Shown: positions 1 to 7,076 of the stretch, piece after piece
Layout of the letters: each line of letters opens with the position of its first letter
Position numbering within the stretch: the first letter of the stretch is position 1
Virus record (IMG/VR): IMGVR_UViG_3300031669_000083
Coordinates: 1-40,793 of that record
Source: a virus
DNA length: 40,793 nt
Strand: one strand, 5' to 3'
Position numbers and translations under genes: made by a program
The notes under the pieces: model-generated
Database searches by the model: none
Told to the model about the DNA's origin: nothing
Seen by the model: the letters and a program-made list of their open reading frames with translations, nothing else

Positions 1-22
1 TTTTTTATATACTTTTATCATC

Positions 23-340
23 TTAAAACAATAAATTAAATGCTTTAGCCAATTCGTTTTTAAATTCTTCTTCTCCGATTCTGTCGGCTTTGTTAGGGCA
101 TAACTCGTTTAAAAGTTTGCCTGTTGTATTACTCCATAAGTTTATTATTGTTTTGTCTGCGTATTTTGTTGGTGTCTGAACAATAAAAGAAACTATTGTT
201 TCATAAGAGAAGAATAAAGTTAAAGTTCCCTTTCCATTAACATTTAAGACAACCTTATTTTTATTTGGTGTTCCTAAATTTAGAAGGTTTATTTTAACCT
301 TTGGCTCTTTCTCGCTTTCTTGCTGTGCGTTTGTTTCCAT
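23..340 (-). CDS. Small uncharacterised protein (about 105 aa)
   Basis: Function not recognised. The protein has a charged N-terminus, a beta-rich centre (GTLTLFFSYETIVSF) and a C-terminal part with LWSNTTGKLLNEL. This resembles short conserved proteins of archaea and viruses annotated only as domains of unknown function (recollection, not a search). I start at the ATG at 340 rather than the in-frame TTG at 364. The ATG lies 5 nt past the stop of the upstream gene, and a G-rich stretch (GGGGG) sits about 13 nt before it. It is last in a leftward pair with the 345-542 gene. Confidence 0.6.
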   Translation of the reverse strand: METNAQQESEKEPKVKINLLNLGTPNKNKVVLNVNGKGTLTLFFSYETIVSFIVQTPTKYADKTIINLWSNTTGKLLNELCPNKADRIGEEEFKNELAKAFNLLF

Positions 341-344
341 TTTT

Positions 345-542
345 TTATTTATACCCCCTTTCAATTGTATTAAATTTTAATAATTTCTCTTTGTCTTTTT
401 TAATCTGCTCTTGAATCTCTTTTAATTGTCTTTTGTAATTATCAAGTAAGGGCTTATTAAAACCTAATGTTTCCCCATCTGAAATTAAACTTATAAGGGC
501 TTTCTCTCTTTGTTGTATGCTTAAAACTATTTGTTTGCTCAT
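345..542 (-). CDS. Small coiled-coil protein (65 aa)
   Basis: Unknown function. Almost the whole protein is predicted by eye to be helical and highly charged, with a C-terminal heptad-like stretch (YKRQLKEIQEQIKKDKEKLLKF). There are no cysteines and no membrane segment. It is transcribed leftward, directly before the 23-340 gene. The ~180 nt upstream (543-724) carry a TATA-containing palindrome at 640-659 that could be its promoter with a leader of about 80 nt. Confidence 0.55.
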   Translation of the reverse strand: MSKQIVLSIQQREKALISLISDGETLGFNKPLLDNYKRQLKEIQEQIKKDKEKLLKFNTIERGYK

Positions 543-724
543 TTTATTAAACTCTCATAAAGTAACACTTGCGTTTTGATGTCACTAAAAAGTAATAGGT
601 TGAGTTATCCACGCTATCAGAACAGAAGGAGAGAGGCAAATATGAGTATATACTTATATATCTCTCGTCTTTGTATTATGGCGTTGATATCCCGACTTCT
701 GACTATTTAGTAGTAACGCTGTTT
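543..724. other. Intergenic region with TATA palindrome
   Basis: No gene is seen in these ~180 nt. The region holds the palindrome at 640-659 and short inverted segments (GCGTT near 682, AACGC near 714) too short to call an RNA. It probably contains the promoter and leader for the two leftward genes below it. Confidence 0.35.
640..659. promoter_or_regulatory. 20-bp near-perfect palindrome around TATATA
   Basis: The core AGTATATACT (645-654) is flanked by ATAT on both sides with one mismatched pair. It contains an archaeal TATA-like hexamer. The same core recurs at 1289-1302, 1328-1339, 32541-32554 and 35454-35465, always near a gene start or transcription-unit boundary. A promoter overlapped by an operator is the simplest reading (inference). 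Confidence 0.5.
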
Positions 725-985
725 TTATGAGTAAAACACCCCCTTTTCTCGCTTTTGTGAGATAATAGACAGGTAAAAATGATTATTTCTAAATATTAAA
801 AAATAGGCACAAGAATCAATAAACTTAAGTCCTTTTAGATTTTGGATTTTTATCCCTGCTTCTCCTACTTTTTGGGTATTTATTGGATTAGAGTGACATA
901 TAGGGTTATTATTAGGGCTTATTATCTTTATGCCTAACTCTCTCATAATCTCACTATAAGAGGGCTTAAGGTGTTGCTCTACCAT
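725..985 (-). CDS. Uncharacterised protein (86 aa), possible HTH N-terminus
   Basis: Unknown. The N-terminal stretch PSYSEIMRELGI has the look of the first helices of a LexA-like helix-turn-helix, but the rest does not continue convincingly as one. The C-terminal third is hydrophobic and aromatic (CAYFLIFRNNHFYLSII). The ATG at 985 overlaps the stop of a short upstream frame (979-1086), which suggests translational coupling and supports the chosen start. Confidence 0.45.
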   Translation of the reverse strand: MVEQHLKPSYSEIMRELGIKIISPNNNPICHSNPINTQKVGEAGIKIQNLKGLKFIDSCAYFLIFRNNHFYLSIISQKREKGVFYS

Positions 986-1086
986 AGCAGAACAACCCCT
1001 TTTTTCTTGGCTTCTTGAAGAAGTGATAAATTAATATAACCCCTTCTCATAACCAATCTTATTAACCATTGTTTGATTCTATTCAT
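979..1086 (-). CDS. Very small basic protein (35 aa)
   Basis: A 35-codon frame starting MNRIKQWLIRL and ending at TAG, overlapping the next ATG by a few bases. A GGAG motif lies 9 nt before the ATG, and a 16-bp perfect palindrome lies just upstream at 1101-1116. It is basic and amphipathic. It may be a real small protein or a coupled leader for the 725-985 gene. I did not recognise it. Confidence 0.4.
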   Translation of the reverse strand: MNRIKQWLIRLVMRRGYINLSLLQEAKKKGVVLLW

Positions 1087-1100
1087 TTTTTTATTCTCCT

Positions 1101-1116
1101 ACTCTCTTAAGAGAGT
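1101..1116. promoter_or_regulatory. 16-bp perfect palindrome (operator candidate)
   Basis: ACTCTCTT followed by its exact reverse complement AAGAGAGT. It lies 2 nt upstream of the GGAG ribosome binding site of the 979-1086 gene, so a bound dimeric repressor, or an RNA hairpin, could block that gene. A half-site (ACTCTCTTA) recurs near 1176. Confidence 0.45.
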
Positions 1117-1288
1117 AATATAATAAGGTATAAGTGCTTTTTAAAGATATAGGTGATAGAGTATATAGGTTTTTCACTCTCTTACTATTATGAGATAATG
1201 ACAAATAAGGCACTACGGGGGAGTAGTGAAGTTTTGCGATATGGTTATCTGTGAGTGGGTAATAAATATTTTTTAGGTAATTTTAAGT

Positions 1289-1302
1289 AGGTATATACTC
1301 TT
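1289..1302. promoter_or_regulatory. TATA-palindrome motif copy 2
   Basis: Contains GTATATACTC. It matches the core seen at 640-659 and 32541-32554. Read leftward it could serve the 979-1086/725-985 pair; read rightward it could serve the 1349 frame. Confidence 0.35.
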
Positions 1303-1327
1303 AAAAATAAGCGAAAGGTTTATTAAG

Positions 1328-1339
1328 GAGTATATACTT
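1328..1339 (+). promoter_or_regulatory. TATA-palindrome motif copy 3, rightward promoter candidate
   Basis: GAGTATATACTT with TATATA centred near 1334. The expected transcription start (about 26 nt downstream) falls at about 1360, next to the ATG at 1358, the fourth codon of the 1349 frame. That fits leaderless initiation at the internal ATG. Confidence 0.4.
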
Positions 1340-1348
1340 ATTAAGAGC

Positions 1349-1444
1349 ATGGAAGAGATGACTAAACTTCAAGAGGTGATGAAAGACGAACCAGGGAAGG
1401 AAGTGCGATTAGAGATTCTAACTTCTGAAGAGAATTTAAAATGA
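1349..1444 (+). CDS. Very small acidic protein (31 aa)
   Basis: A 31-codon frame, MEEMTKLQEVM..., ending in TGA at 1442-1444. It is strongly acidic and helical. It follows the TATA motif at 1328-1339. If transcription starts about 26 nt from that TATA, the real start is the second ATG at 1358. It is too short for a confident call. The hairpin at 1454-1475 follows directly. Confidence 0.35.
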   Translation: MEEMTKLQEVMKDEPGKEVRLEILTSEENLK

Positions 1445-1453
1445 TATATTCCC

Positions 1454-1475
1454 ATACCCTAAAGGGATTGGGTAT
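1454..1475 (+). terminator. Hairpin after the 31-aa frame
   Basis: ATACCC (1454-1459) pairs with GGGTAT (1470-1475), and an alternative smaller stem CCCT/AGGG nests inside. It lies 10 nt after the stop at 1444 and before the ATG at 1491. It could be a weak terminator or a leader structure for the 1491 gene. Confidence 0.3.
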
Positions 1476-1490
1476 CTTTAAGACGATTAT

Positions 1491-1685
1491 ATGAAAATTA
1501 AGAAAAGAAACGGCCTGGAGAGTAAAGTTATGAAATTAAATTCAAATTTTATTGTTTCAGATAATCAGGGTAGATACCTTCCTTATTGTGATTTTGGATA
1601 TCATAAGGGATTAATCAAAGCAGAAGAAGTTTGCAAACAAAGACATTGTACACATTATTATAAACTTTACATTCAAAGAAAATGA
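1491..1685 (+). CDS. Small Cys/His protein (64 aa)
   Basis: Unknown. The C-terminal half holds C33, H38, C48, H52, C53 and H55 (PYCDFGYHKG then CKQRHCTHYY), a spacing compatible with a small zinc-binding fold. The N-terminus is basic. No clear Shine-Dalgarno precedes the ATG, and a second in-frame ATG occurs at codon 14. The stop overlaps the ATG of the ERCC4-type nuclease gene (ATGATG at 1682), so the two are likely co-translated. Confidence 0.5.
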   Translation: MKIKKRNGLESKVMKLNSNFIVSDNQGRYLPYCDFGYHKGLIKAEEVCKQRHCTHYYKLYIQRK

Positions 1686-2122
1686 TGATTATAGATTCAC
1701 GCGAGCAAAAACCCTTGTGGGATCCAAAAAGATTCAAGGTAAAAATTCAGAAATTAGATGAAGGAGATTACACAACTGTTTCTCTTTTAAACAAAGCTCA
1801 CGCTGAAAGAAAATCTCCAATTGATCTTTATGGGAGCTTGATTCAAAATCACAATAGGTTTGCTGCAGAAATTCAGCGAGCAATAGAAAAAGATCTTTCT
1901 TTTGCTGTTTTTGTTGAATGTACTGAAAAAACCTTTATTGCAAAAAGATTTTTAGGAGGATGTAGATTAAAAGTTAAGCCAGCCGTTTTAGCAAAAGTTG
2001 TCAAGACTTTTACAAGCAGATATCCTATTGAATTTATTTGGTGCAAGAATCGAGATGATTTAAGAGATAAAATGTGCATGTGGTTTGTTCAAAGGATGGA
2101 TGAGCTCGGGATAAAAAAATAA
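1682..2122 (+). CDS. ERCC4-type nuclease (146 aa)
   Basis: A single-domain XPF/ERCC4-family nuclease. Visible motifs are D5 with R7-E8 near the N-terminus, GDY at 28-30, and the signature E42-R-K44 with D48, the metal-binding ERKxxxD core of the family. It lacks the helicase and the HhH2 domain of full XPF. Family members cut branched or flap DNA, so here it could act in viral recombination, replication-fork processing or resolving DNA before packaging (inference). It overlaps the genes on both sides, in an operon leading to the terminase. Confidence 0.8.
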   Translation: MMIIDSREQKPLWDPKRFKVKIQKLDEGDYTTVSLLNKAHAERKSPIDLYGSLIQNHNRFAAEIQRAIEKDLSFAVFVECTEKTFIAKRFLGGCRLKVKPAVLAKVVKTFTSRYPIEFIWCKNRDDLRDKMCMWFVQRMDELGIKK

Positions 2123-2331
2123 TGGCAAAATTACAAAAAATTAAGAGATCTAATGGAAGTGTTGTTTATAGTGTCAACATCCCTCTTGAAATCATTGAAG
2201 AGTTGGAATGGGAGAAAGGGGTTGAATTATCTATGGAAATCCAAAAAGTGAGAGTTGGCAAAAGTATCCTAGTCTTTAGAGATGAAGATAAAATAAATGA
2301 ACAGGAGGAAAAGAATGATACCAACATTTGA
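2122..2331 (+). CDS. AbrB/SpoVT-type DNA-binding protein (69 aa)
   Basis: The N-terminal ~45 residues fit the swapped-hairpin AbrB/MazE fold: a strand with KIKRSNGSVVYSVNIP, then helix LEIIEELEWEKG, then a final strand. These proteins bind DNA as dimers and are common archaeal transcription regulators or antitoxins. No toxin gene sits beside it, so a regulator of the packaging/structural operon is more likely. The start overlaps the previous stop (TAATGG). The C-terminal tail is acidic. Confidence 0.7.
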   Translation: MAKLQKIKRSNGSVVYSVNIPLEIIEELEWEKGVELSMEIQKVRVGKSILVFRDEDKINEQEEKNDTNI

Positions 2332-2497
2332 AGTGTTCAAGGATCGGAAAAAACAATGGAGATTTCGATTGAGAGCAAGAAATGGAAAAATAATTGCATC
2401 AAGTGAAGCTTATGTTTCACGGAGAAATGCTATTATTGGAATAGAATCTATACAAGATTGCGCGCCTGACGCAGTAATTTTGTATAAAGATAATTAA
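2315..2497 (+). CDS. DUF1508/YegP-like protein (60 aa)
   Basis: One copy of the small beta-beta-alpha repeat typical of DUF1508 (YegP family): FEVFKDRKKQWRFRL, then ARNGKIIASSE, then GIES. Molecular function is unknown in the family. I chose the ATG at 2315, not the in-frame ATG at 2297, because a GGAGG ribosome binding site lies just before it and would be inside the longer version. It overlaps the end of the AbrB-type gene by 17 nt. Confidence 0.75.
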   Translation: MIPTFEVFKDRKKQWRFRLRARNGKIIASSEAYVSRRNAIIGIESIQDCAPDAVILYKDN

Positions 2498-2512
2498 ATT
2501 TGAGGAAAAACA

Positions 2513-2878
2513 ATGGATGAAATAAGTCAAAGAGAATTTGATAGAGCAGCAGCATTGCATCCCGAAAAAATTGAGGATGCAACTAAAGAACTTACTGAAA
2601 GTGAGTTTGCAAAGCTACTTGAAGAAATGCAAAATCCAGTCCTGGCCCAGCAACATCTTGCTGTTAAGATCAAAAGCTTTTTGGATAAAAGGATTCAAGA
2701 AGAAATGAGCAGTAAGGGTTTCTTGAGTGATCACACAAGAAGATGGGTGGAGTCCTACAACAATATTTTGGAAAAAATCCAAAAAGCATTGCATGGGGAT
2801 AAAAGTGTGAGTTTGCATTTGCATAAAGTAACGCATAGTCAAATTGCAACAAAGATGCGTGAAGCAATGAAAGATTAA
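2513..2878 (+). CDS. Probable terminase small subunit (121 aa)
   Basis: An all-helical, charged 121-aa protein placed 1 nt before the large terminase gene. That position and size are typical of the DNA-recognition (small) subunit. Sequence alone does not show a recognised helix-turn-helix. The middle region (AVKIKSFLDKRIQEEM) looks like an oligomerisation helix. A GGAAA motif precedes the ATG. The call rests mainly on synteny. Confidence 0.5.
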   Translation: MDEISQREFDRAAALHPEKIEDATKELTESEFAKLLEEMQNPVLAQQHLAVKIKSFLDKRIQEEMSSKGFLSDHTRRWVESYNNILEKIQKALHGDKSVSLHLHKVTHSQIATKMREAMKD

Positions 2879-2879
2879 C

Positions 2880-4403
2880 ATGAAAATACTAATTGATGGT
2901 GTGACACCAGAGATGGAAAAAGCAACTGCTGCCAAGTTTGAAAAATGGGATAAAATCATGGAAGAAGGGTGGCTAGAGTCGGGAGACTCTAAAAAACAAA
3001 AGGAAGTTTATACTTTATTGTTAGATCCAACAATCTATGCTTATGCTTTTTTTAGAGATCCAAAACACCCTAAAAAAAGGTTTAAATGTTATCCTTATCA
3101 AGATGCAATCCTTAATGATAATCATAAAAGAGTTTTTTTTGCTGCTGCAAATCAAATAGGAAAATCAATTGGTCTTTGTATTAAAGCACTTACTTTTGCA
3201 CTTCTTAATCCTGGAAAGACTGTTTTAATGACTTCAAAAACCCTTCCTCAATCAAAGGATCTTCTTAGACAAATTAAACAATTTTTACAAAATTCTCGAT
3301 TAGATTATAAATATGATGTTGGAGATTCTGAAACAAAAACTGAGATTTATTTTAAGCATTTTGAAGAGGTTGAAGTTTATGATGAAAAATTAGATAAAAC
3401 TTTTACTGAATTGAGAGAACTTACACAAAGCAGAATTATTTGTGTTCCTGCAACAGAAGCTGCTTTAGGATATGCTGTTGATTTATTGCTTCCTGATGAA
3501 TTGCCTTTTTATGAAAATGGAGAATATTTCTTTAAACAGATCCTTCAGCCTAGAACTTATACAACAAAAGGGCAGATTATGGTTTTTGGAAATCCTAATG
3601 GTCAGCAAGGAATTGGATGGGAATTGTGGAATGATGATGAATTTCATAAGTATAGATTTAATTATTTGGATTGTCCAACAAATACTCAAGAGGAATTTGA
3701 TAGATTATGTAAGAGTTTAACAAGGGAACAAATTGATTCAACACTTCTTGCTATCTTCACATCTCCAGAAGGTGGTTTCTTAACACTACTTGAAAGGAAG
3801 AACATGCAAGAAGAAAGGAGCTCAATGTTGCCATCAGTGATCACTAAACAACTTTACATATTTTTTGATTGGGCTAAGGTAAAAGATAGAACTGTCAGGA
3901 TAATCGCCACACCGAATAAGTCTAATAGTGAGGATTGGGCTGATGAAGTTTATGTTTATGAGATGTTAGAGTACCCTTCAGGCACGTCTTATACAAAGAT
4001 TATTGATGAAGATTTAAAAAATCTTATTAAGGAAGTAGGGCCTGAAAAGGTTGCAATGGTTGGTTGGGATAATACTGGGGTTGGAAGAGGTCTTGAAGAT
4101 TTTACTAGGAGAGTTGAACAACTTGGTATAATGGCTATGCCTGTTGAATTCTCTCTTGAAAATAAATCAAGGATTTATACCCTTTTTAAATTACTTGCAG
4201 AACAAAAAAGAATCAAAATTCCTTATGTTAAGGAATGTGATAAACAATTAAGCATGCTAAGATTTGAGAGATCCCCAAGAGGACATTTGAAGGTTCATCA
4301 CGAAAATGAAAAAGATAGAGATGATTTTCCAGACGCTCTTGCAGGAGTTTGTAGTTTGATTATCCAACCGGAAAATCTCCCAATATCTGCAACAATAATA
4401 TGA
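2880..4403 (+). CDS. terL: Terminase large subunit
   Basis: The 507-aa packaging motor. The ATPase domain has a Walker A-like loop at residues 88-96 (AAANQIGKS), a Walker B at 200-207 (DLLLPDE, catalytic E207) and a coupling-type motif FGNPNG near 236-241. The C-terminal RNase H-fold nuclease shows D330 (IFFDWA), D397 (VGWDNTG) and D485 (DDFPDALAG), the expected three acidic metal ligands. It cuts concatemeric DNA and drives it into the prohead through the portal. The stop overlaps the next ATG (ATGA at 4400). Confidence 0.93.
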   Translation: MKILIDGVTPEMEKATAAKFEKWDKIMEEGWLESGDSKKQKEVYTLLLDPTIYAYAFFRDPKHPKKRFKCYPYQDAILNDNHKRVFFAAANQIGKSIGLCIKALTFALLNPGKTVLMTSKTLPQSKDLLRQIKQFLQNSRLDYKYDVGDSETKTEIYFKHFEEVEVYDEKLDKTFTELRELTQSRIICVPATEAALGYAVDLLLPDELPFYENGEYFFKQILQPRTYTTKGQIMVFGNPNGQQGIGWELWNDDEFHKYRFNYLDCPTNTQEEFDRLCKSLTREQIDSTLLAIFTSPEGGFLTLLERKNMQEERSSMLPSVITKQLYIFFDWAKVKDRTVRIIATPNKSNSEDWADEVYVYEMLEYPSGTSYTKIIDEDLKNLIKEVGPEKVAMVGWDNTGVGRGLEDFTRRVEQLGIMAMPVEFSLENKSRIYTLFKLLAEQKRIKIPYVKECDKQLSMLRFERSPRGHLKVHHENEKDRDDFPDALAGVCSLIIQPENLPISATII

Positions 4404-4852
4404 TAAGTGAAGAAGAAAAACAAAGATATGCTGAATCGGCTAAGTGCCATGATTGTATTAGTTGGCATAAACATTGTAAAGCTGAATGTTGTAAGATTAT
4501 TTTTTTAAATATTGATCCAAAAGAATTAGAAGGGCCTGGAAAATATATTACAGTAAAAGTTAAACAACCATTTACAGACTATAGATATTATTCTCTTCGA
4601 GACGTTGAGTATCTTAGAGGGGTTTTAAGATTTAGAAAAGATAGAATAATTGTTGTTGGAAGAAAAGTAATGTATATTAATAATTGCAAACTTTTGACAG
4701 AAGATCTCCGTTGTAAAGGTCATCCTGATAAAAAACCTGCATTATGTATTGTTTTGGATTTAGAAACTATTAAACTTCCAGGACAACCTTTTGAGTTAAC
4801 TGACAATTGCTTATTTAAATATAAATGTAAGGAGGTTAAGGCAGATGGTTAA
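4400..4852 (+). CDS. YkgJ-like cysteine-cluster protein (150 aa)
   Basis: The Cys pattern matches the YkgJ family of putative zinc/iron-chelating domains. An N-terminal cluster (C16, C19, C26, then C30-C31 in CKAECCK) is followed by a second group around residues 95-115 (NNCKLLTEDLRC...PALC) and two late cysteines. The family's biochemical role is unsettled. Such a gene between terminase and portal is unusual. It overlaps the terminase stop by 4 nt and the next gene by 8 nt, so it is expressed with the head genes. Confidence 0.7.
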   Translation: MISEEEKQRYAESAKCHDCISWHKHCKAECCKIIFLNIDPKELEGPGKYITVKVKQPFTDYRYYSLRDVEYLRGVLRFRKDRIIVVGRKVMYINNCKLLTEDLRCKGHPDKKPALCIVLDLETIKLPGQPFELTDNCLFKYKCKEVKADG

Positions 4853-5267
4853 AAAAGATAAAACTGAAACTGAAAGAAAAGAAATTGCTTTTGGATTACA
4901 GATGAGGATGGCTAATAAAAAAAATGATTATATCAGAAATATAATCAATGCAAGATATTTTTTAGCTCGGTGTAATATGATTGCTGTTCAAATTCAAAAT
5001 AAGAAAATTCAGGAAGATATCGACGGATGTTTGAAATCTGAAGAGTTTTTAAGGGCAGAGTATGCTTTGCAAAAAATGCAAGCCATAATGAGTATGAGGA
5101 ACGCACATTTTGCAAAACAAGAATTGTTTAAGGATTTTAAACTAAAAGAAAAAGATATTTTAGCCCTTGAAGAAGATTATTATGATGGAAAAATCATCAG
5201 GGAGTCATATGATGAAAGCTATAAAAAAGGAAATAAAGCAGAGTTCGTCGATTCATCAAAGGATTAG
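4845..5267 (+). CDS. Helical protein of the packaging cluster (140 aa)
   Basis: Unknown. It is mostly helical and charged, without a membrane segment or recognised motif. A strong GGAGG lies 9 nt before the ATG at 4845, inside the end of the YkgJ-like gene. Its position between terminase and portal suggests a head-assembly or packaging accessory role (context only). Confidence 0.6.
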   Translation: MVKKDKTETERKEIAFGLQMRMANKKNDYIRNIINARYFLARCNMIAVQIQNKKIQEDIDGCLKSEEFLRAEYALQKMQAIMSMRNAHFAKQELFKDFKLKEKDILALEEDYYDGKIIRESYDESYKKGNKAEFVDSSKD

Positions 5268-5640
5268 ACAAGCTTCTTTTGTTCCTTTAGAATCTCACGA
5301 TACCGAAAAGTTTAAATATAATCCTCGGTTTAAGATTAGTAAGTACATCAATGATAAGTTCATTGTGTTAAAGACCACTTGCAATAAAATCATTCAAAAA
5401 CCATCATTATGGGTTCAAGAAGTTGATTTTAGAGCAATAAGAAATGATACATTAATGTGGGTTGTAGAAGCCTTAATCGAGGGGTTTGTAATCAACTTTG
5501 TTGTATGGGCTTTAATAGGGTGGAAATTTAACCTGATCACAATGTTGGCGTGGGGATTTGCGATGAAACAATTGTTGAGTATTTATTGGAGATTAAAAAA
5601 AGATGGTTCAAATTCAACAATACCTAAAAAGGACAAATGA
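5212..5640 (+). CDS. Membrane protein (142 aa)
   Basis: A basic soluble N-terminal half is followed by one long or two short hydrophobic segments at about residues 84-127 (WVVEALIEGFVINFVVWALIGW, then LITMLAWGFAM), ending in a basic tail. I start at the ATG at 5212, because a GGGAG motif lies 7 nt upstream. An ATG further upstream at 5167 would have no such site and a longer overlap. It overlaps the portal gene by 38 nt. A host-membrane function such as a holin or an assembly anchor is possible but unproven. Confidence 0.6.
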   Translation: MKAIKKEIKQSSSIHQRIRQASFVPLESHDTEKFKYNPRFKISKYINDKFIVLKTTCNKIIQKPSLWVQEVDFRAIRNDTLMWVVEALIEGFVINFVVWALIGWKFNLITMLAWGFAMKQLLSIYWRLKKDGSNSTIPKKDK

Positions 5641-7069
5641 CTTCCAAAGTTCAAGACATCTTCCACTTTTAAATTCTCTTTTCATTGAACGTTTCTCAGA
5701 ATTCAATCCTTATGCTCAAGATAATAGTTTTAAGACATTTGTAAAATGGGCGAGGAGATCTCCTCAACTCATGGGTTTTTTAGGAATCATTGCTACTGAT
5801 ATGATAAGTGATCAGGTTGATTTTAATCCTCTTGATAAATCCTCTGGGAGAAATAGGGTGTTGAAAGCTAAATCATTTTGGGAACTAAATCAAGGGATGG
5901 ATGTTACCGAAGAAACAATTTATGATATGCTGATTAATGGGATTGGTTATAATTGGCTTGGAAAAATTGATGAGACTCAATTAAAAGAATTTTGTCAACT
6001 TGCAATAAGAGAAACGATGCCAGAACTCAAGGCTGAAGAATTAGAATTTAAAGCAGATCATATGGTGAAATTGATTAGAAAAGATAGCCCTGAAAAAATG
6101 GTTAAGAAGTTGAGGCATGTTGCTGCAAGTACAATGTCAATCCATACTAATGAATATGAAGTTTTAAAATATATACAAAGAGTTGGAGTTAATACAAGAG
6201 AATTTTCTCCTGATGAAATTCTTGTTTTTAAATTAATGCCTTTTGATGGAAAAGTTTTTCCTTTTCCTCCAATGGAAGCTATCCTTTCTGAGATTTATTT
6301 GCTTTGGTTGATCACTCAAAATTATGTTTCTTTTTTTGAAAATGGTGGAAAGCCAGACAATGTTTTTATTTTGCCTAAAGAACTTGCAGGAAGCAAAAAT
6401 CATAAATATTTAATTGATACTCTTACAAAATATAAAAAGATTCAAAACAAACATGGAAATCTTGTTTTCACCGGGGATTTAACAATTGAGAAATTAATGG
6501 AAATAGAACATCAGATGGAAAATAAAGATTTAGGATTATACCTTACAAGTGTTCTTGCAATGATGTATGGAGTTCCTGTAAATAGAATTCCTTTTTTGGT
6601 TGGAAAGGCAGCTGCTGGAGGAGATTCTGGAGGACTTGCGGATACTGGTTATTGGAGAAAGATAAGTGTTTGGCAAAGTAAACTTGAATCAACTTTTAAT
6701 CGTGATCTATGGATTCCTCATTTTGGGGTGGAGATGAAATTTAGAAGAGGTTATCTTCAGGATGAAGTTAGAGAAACTCAAAATGCAATGCAAATGACTT
6801 CTGTTGCTGAACAAAGATTAAGGCTTGGTTTATGGACTATTGAAGAAGCAGGAAATTATTTAAAGATTGAGCAAGAAATAATTAAAGATGCTCAGATGCA
6901 AAAAAAACAAAGAGATGAAGAAGAAATGAAATCAAATATGCTTATGCAAAATTTAAATACTAATGATAATGTAATGAAAAATCAAGATGCAAAAAATAAA
7001 GCAAAAAAGAAACAAGATACTCAGAACAAAAATCAACAAAATGCAGGAGGCAAGAAAATAAATCCTTGA
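5603..7069 (+). CDS. Portal protein (488 aa)
   Basis: The dodecameric DNA channel at the capsid vertex. Size, position right after the terminase, and the conserved C-terminal half all fit phage portal families: a stretch VLAMMYGVPVNRIPFLVG around residues 317-334, then a Gly/Ser-rich loop (AAAGGDSGG), then a helix with WQSKLESTFN. The last ~60 residues are a Lys/Gln/Asn-rich low-complexity tail. It is followed 7 nt later by the protease-capsid gene. Confidence 0.85.
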   Translation: MVQIQQYLKRTNDFQSSRHLPLLNSLFIERFSEFNPYAQDNSFKTFVKWARRSPQLMGFLGIIATDMISDQVDFNPLDKSSGRNRVLKAKSFWELNQGMDVTEETIYDMLINGIGYNWLGKIDETQLKEFCQLAIRETMPELKAEELEFKADHMVKLIRKDSPEKMVKKLRHVAASTMSIHTNEYEVLKYIQRVGVNTREFSPDEILVFKLMPFDGKVFPFPPMEAILSEIYLLWLITQNYVSFFENGGKPDNVFILPKELAGSKNHKYLIDTLTKYKKIQNKHGNLVFTGDLTIEKLMEIEHQMENKDLGLYLTSVLAMMYGVPVNRIPFLVGKAAAGGDSGGLADTGYWRKISVWQSKLESTFNRDLWIPHFGVEMKFRRGYLQDEVRETQNAMQMTSVAEQRLRLGLWTIEEAGNYLKIEQEIIKDAQMQKKQRDEEEMKSNMLMQNLNTNDNVMKNQDAKNKAKKKQDTQNKNQQNAGGKKINP

Positions 7070-7076
7070 AATTAAA

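Larger units (their letters stand above)
1087..1348. promoter_or_regulatory. Control region between leftward and rightward genes
   Basis: About 260 nt without a convincing gene, between divergent transcription units. It holds a perfect 16-bp palindrome (1101-1116), a further ACTCTCTTA half-site near 1176, and two copies of the TATA-palindrome motif (1289-1302, 1328-1339). This is the best candidate for an early regulatory switch in the window (inference). Confidence 0.5.

Noticed and set aside
543-724. Possible structured ncRNA
   Set aside because: Only short inverted segments with long loops; promoter and leader function explains the region better.
2615-2959. Antisense frames opposite the small-terminase candidate
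   Set aside because: They lie opposite a co-linear packaged operon gene, lack ribosome sites and have shadow-type composition.
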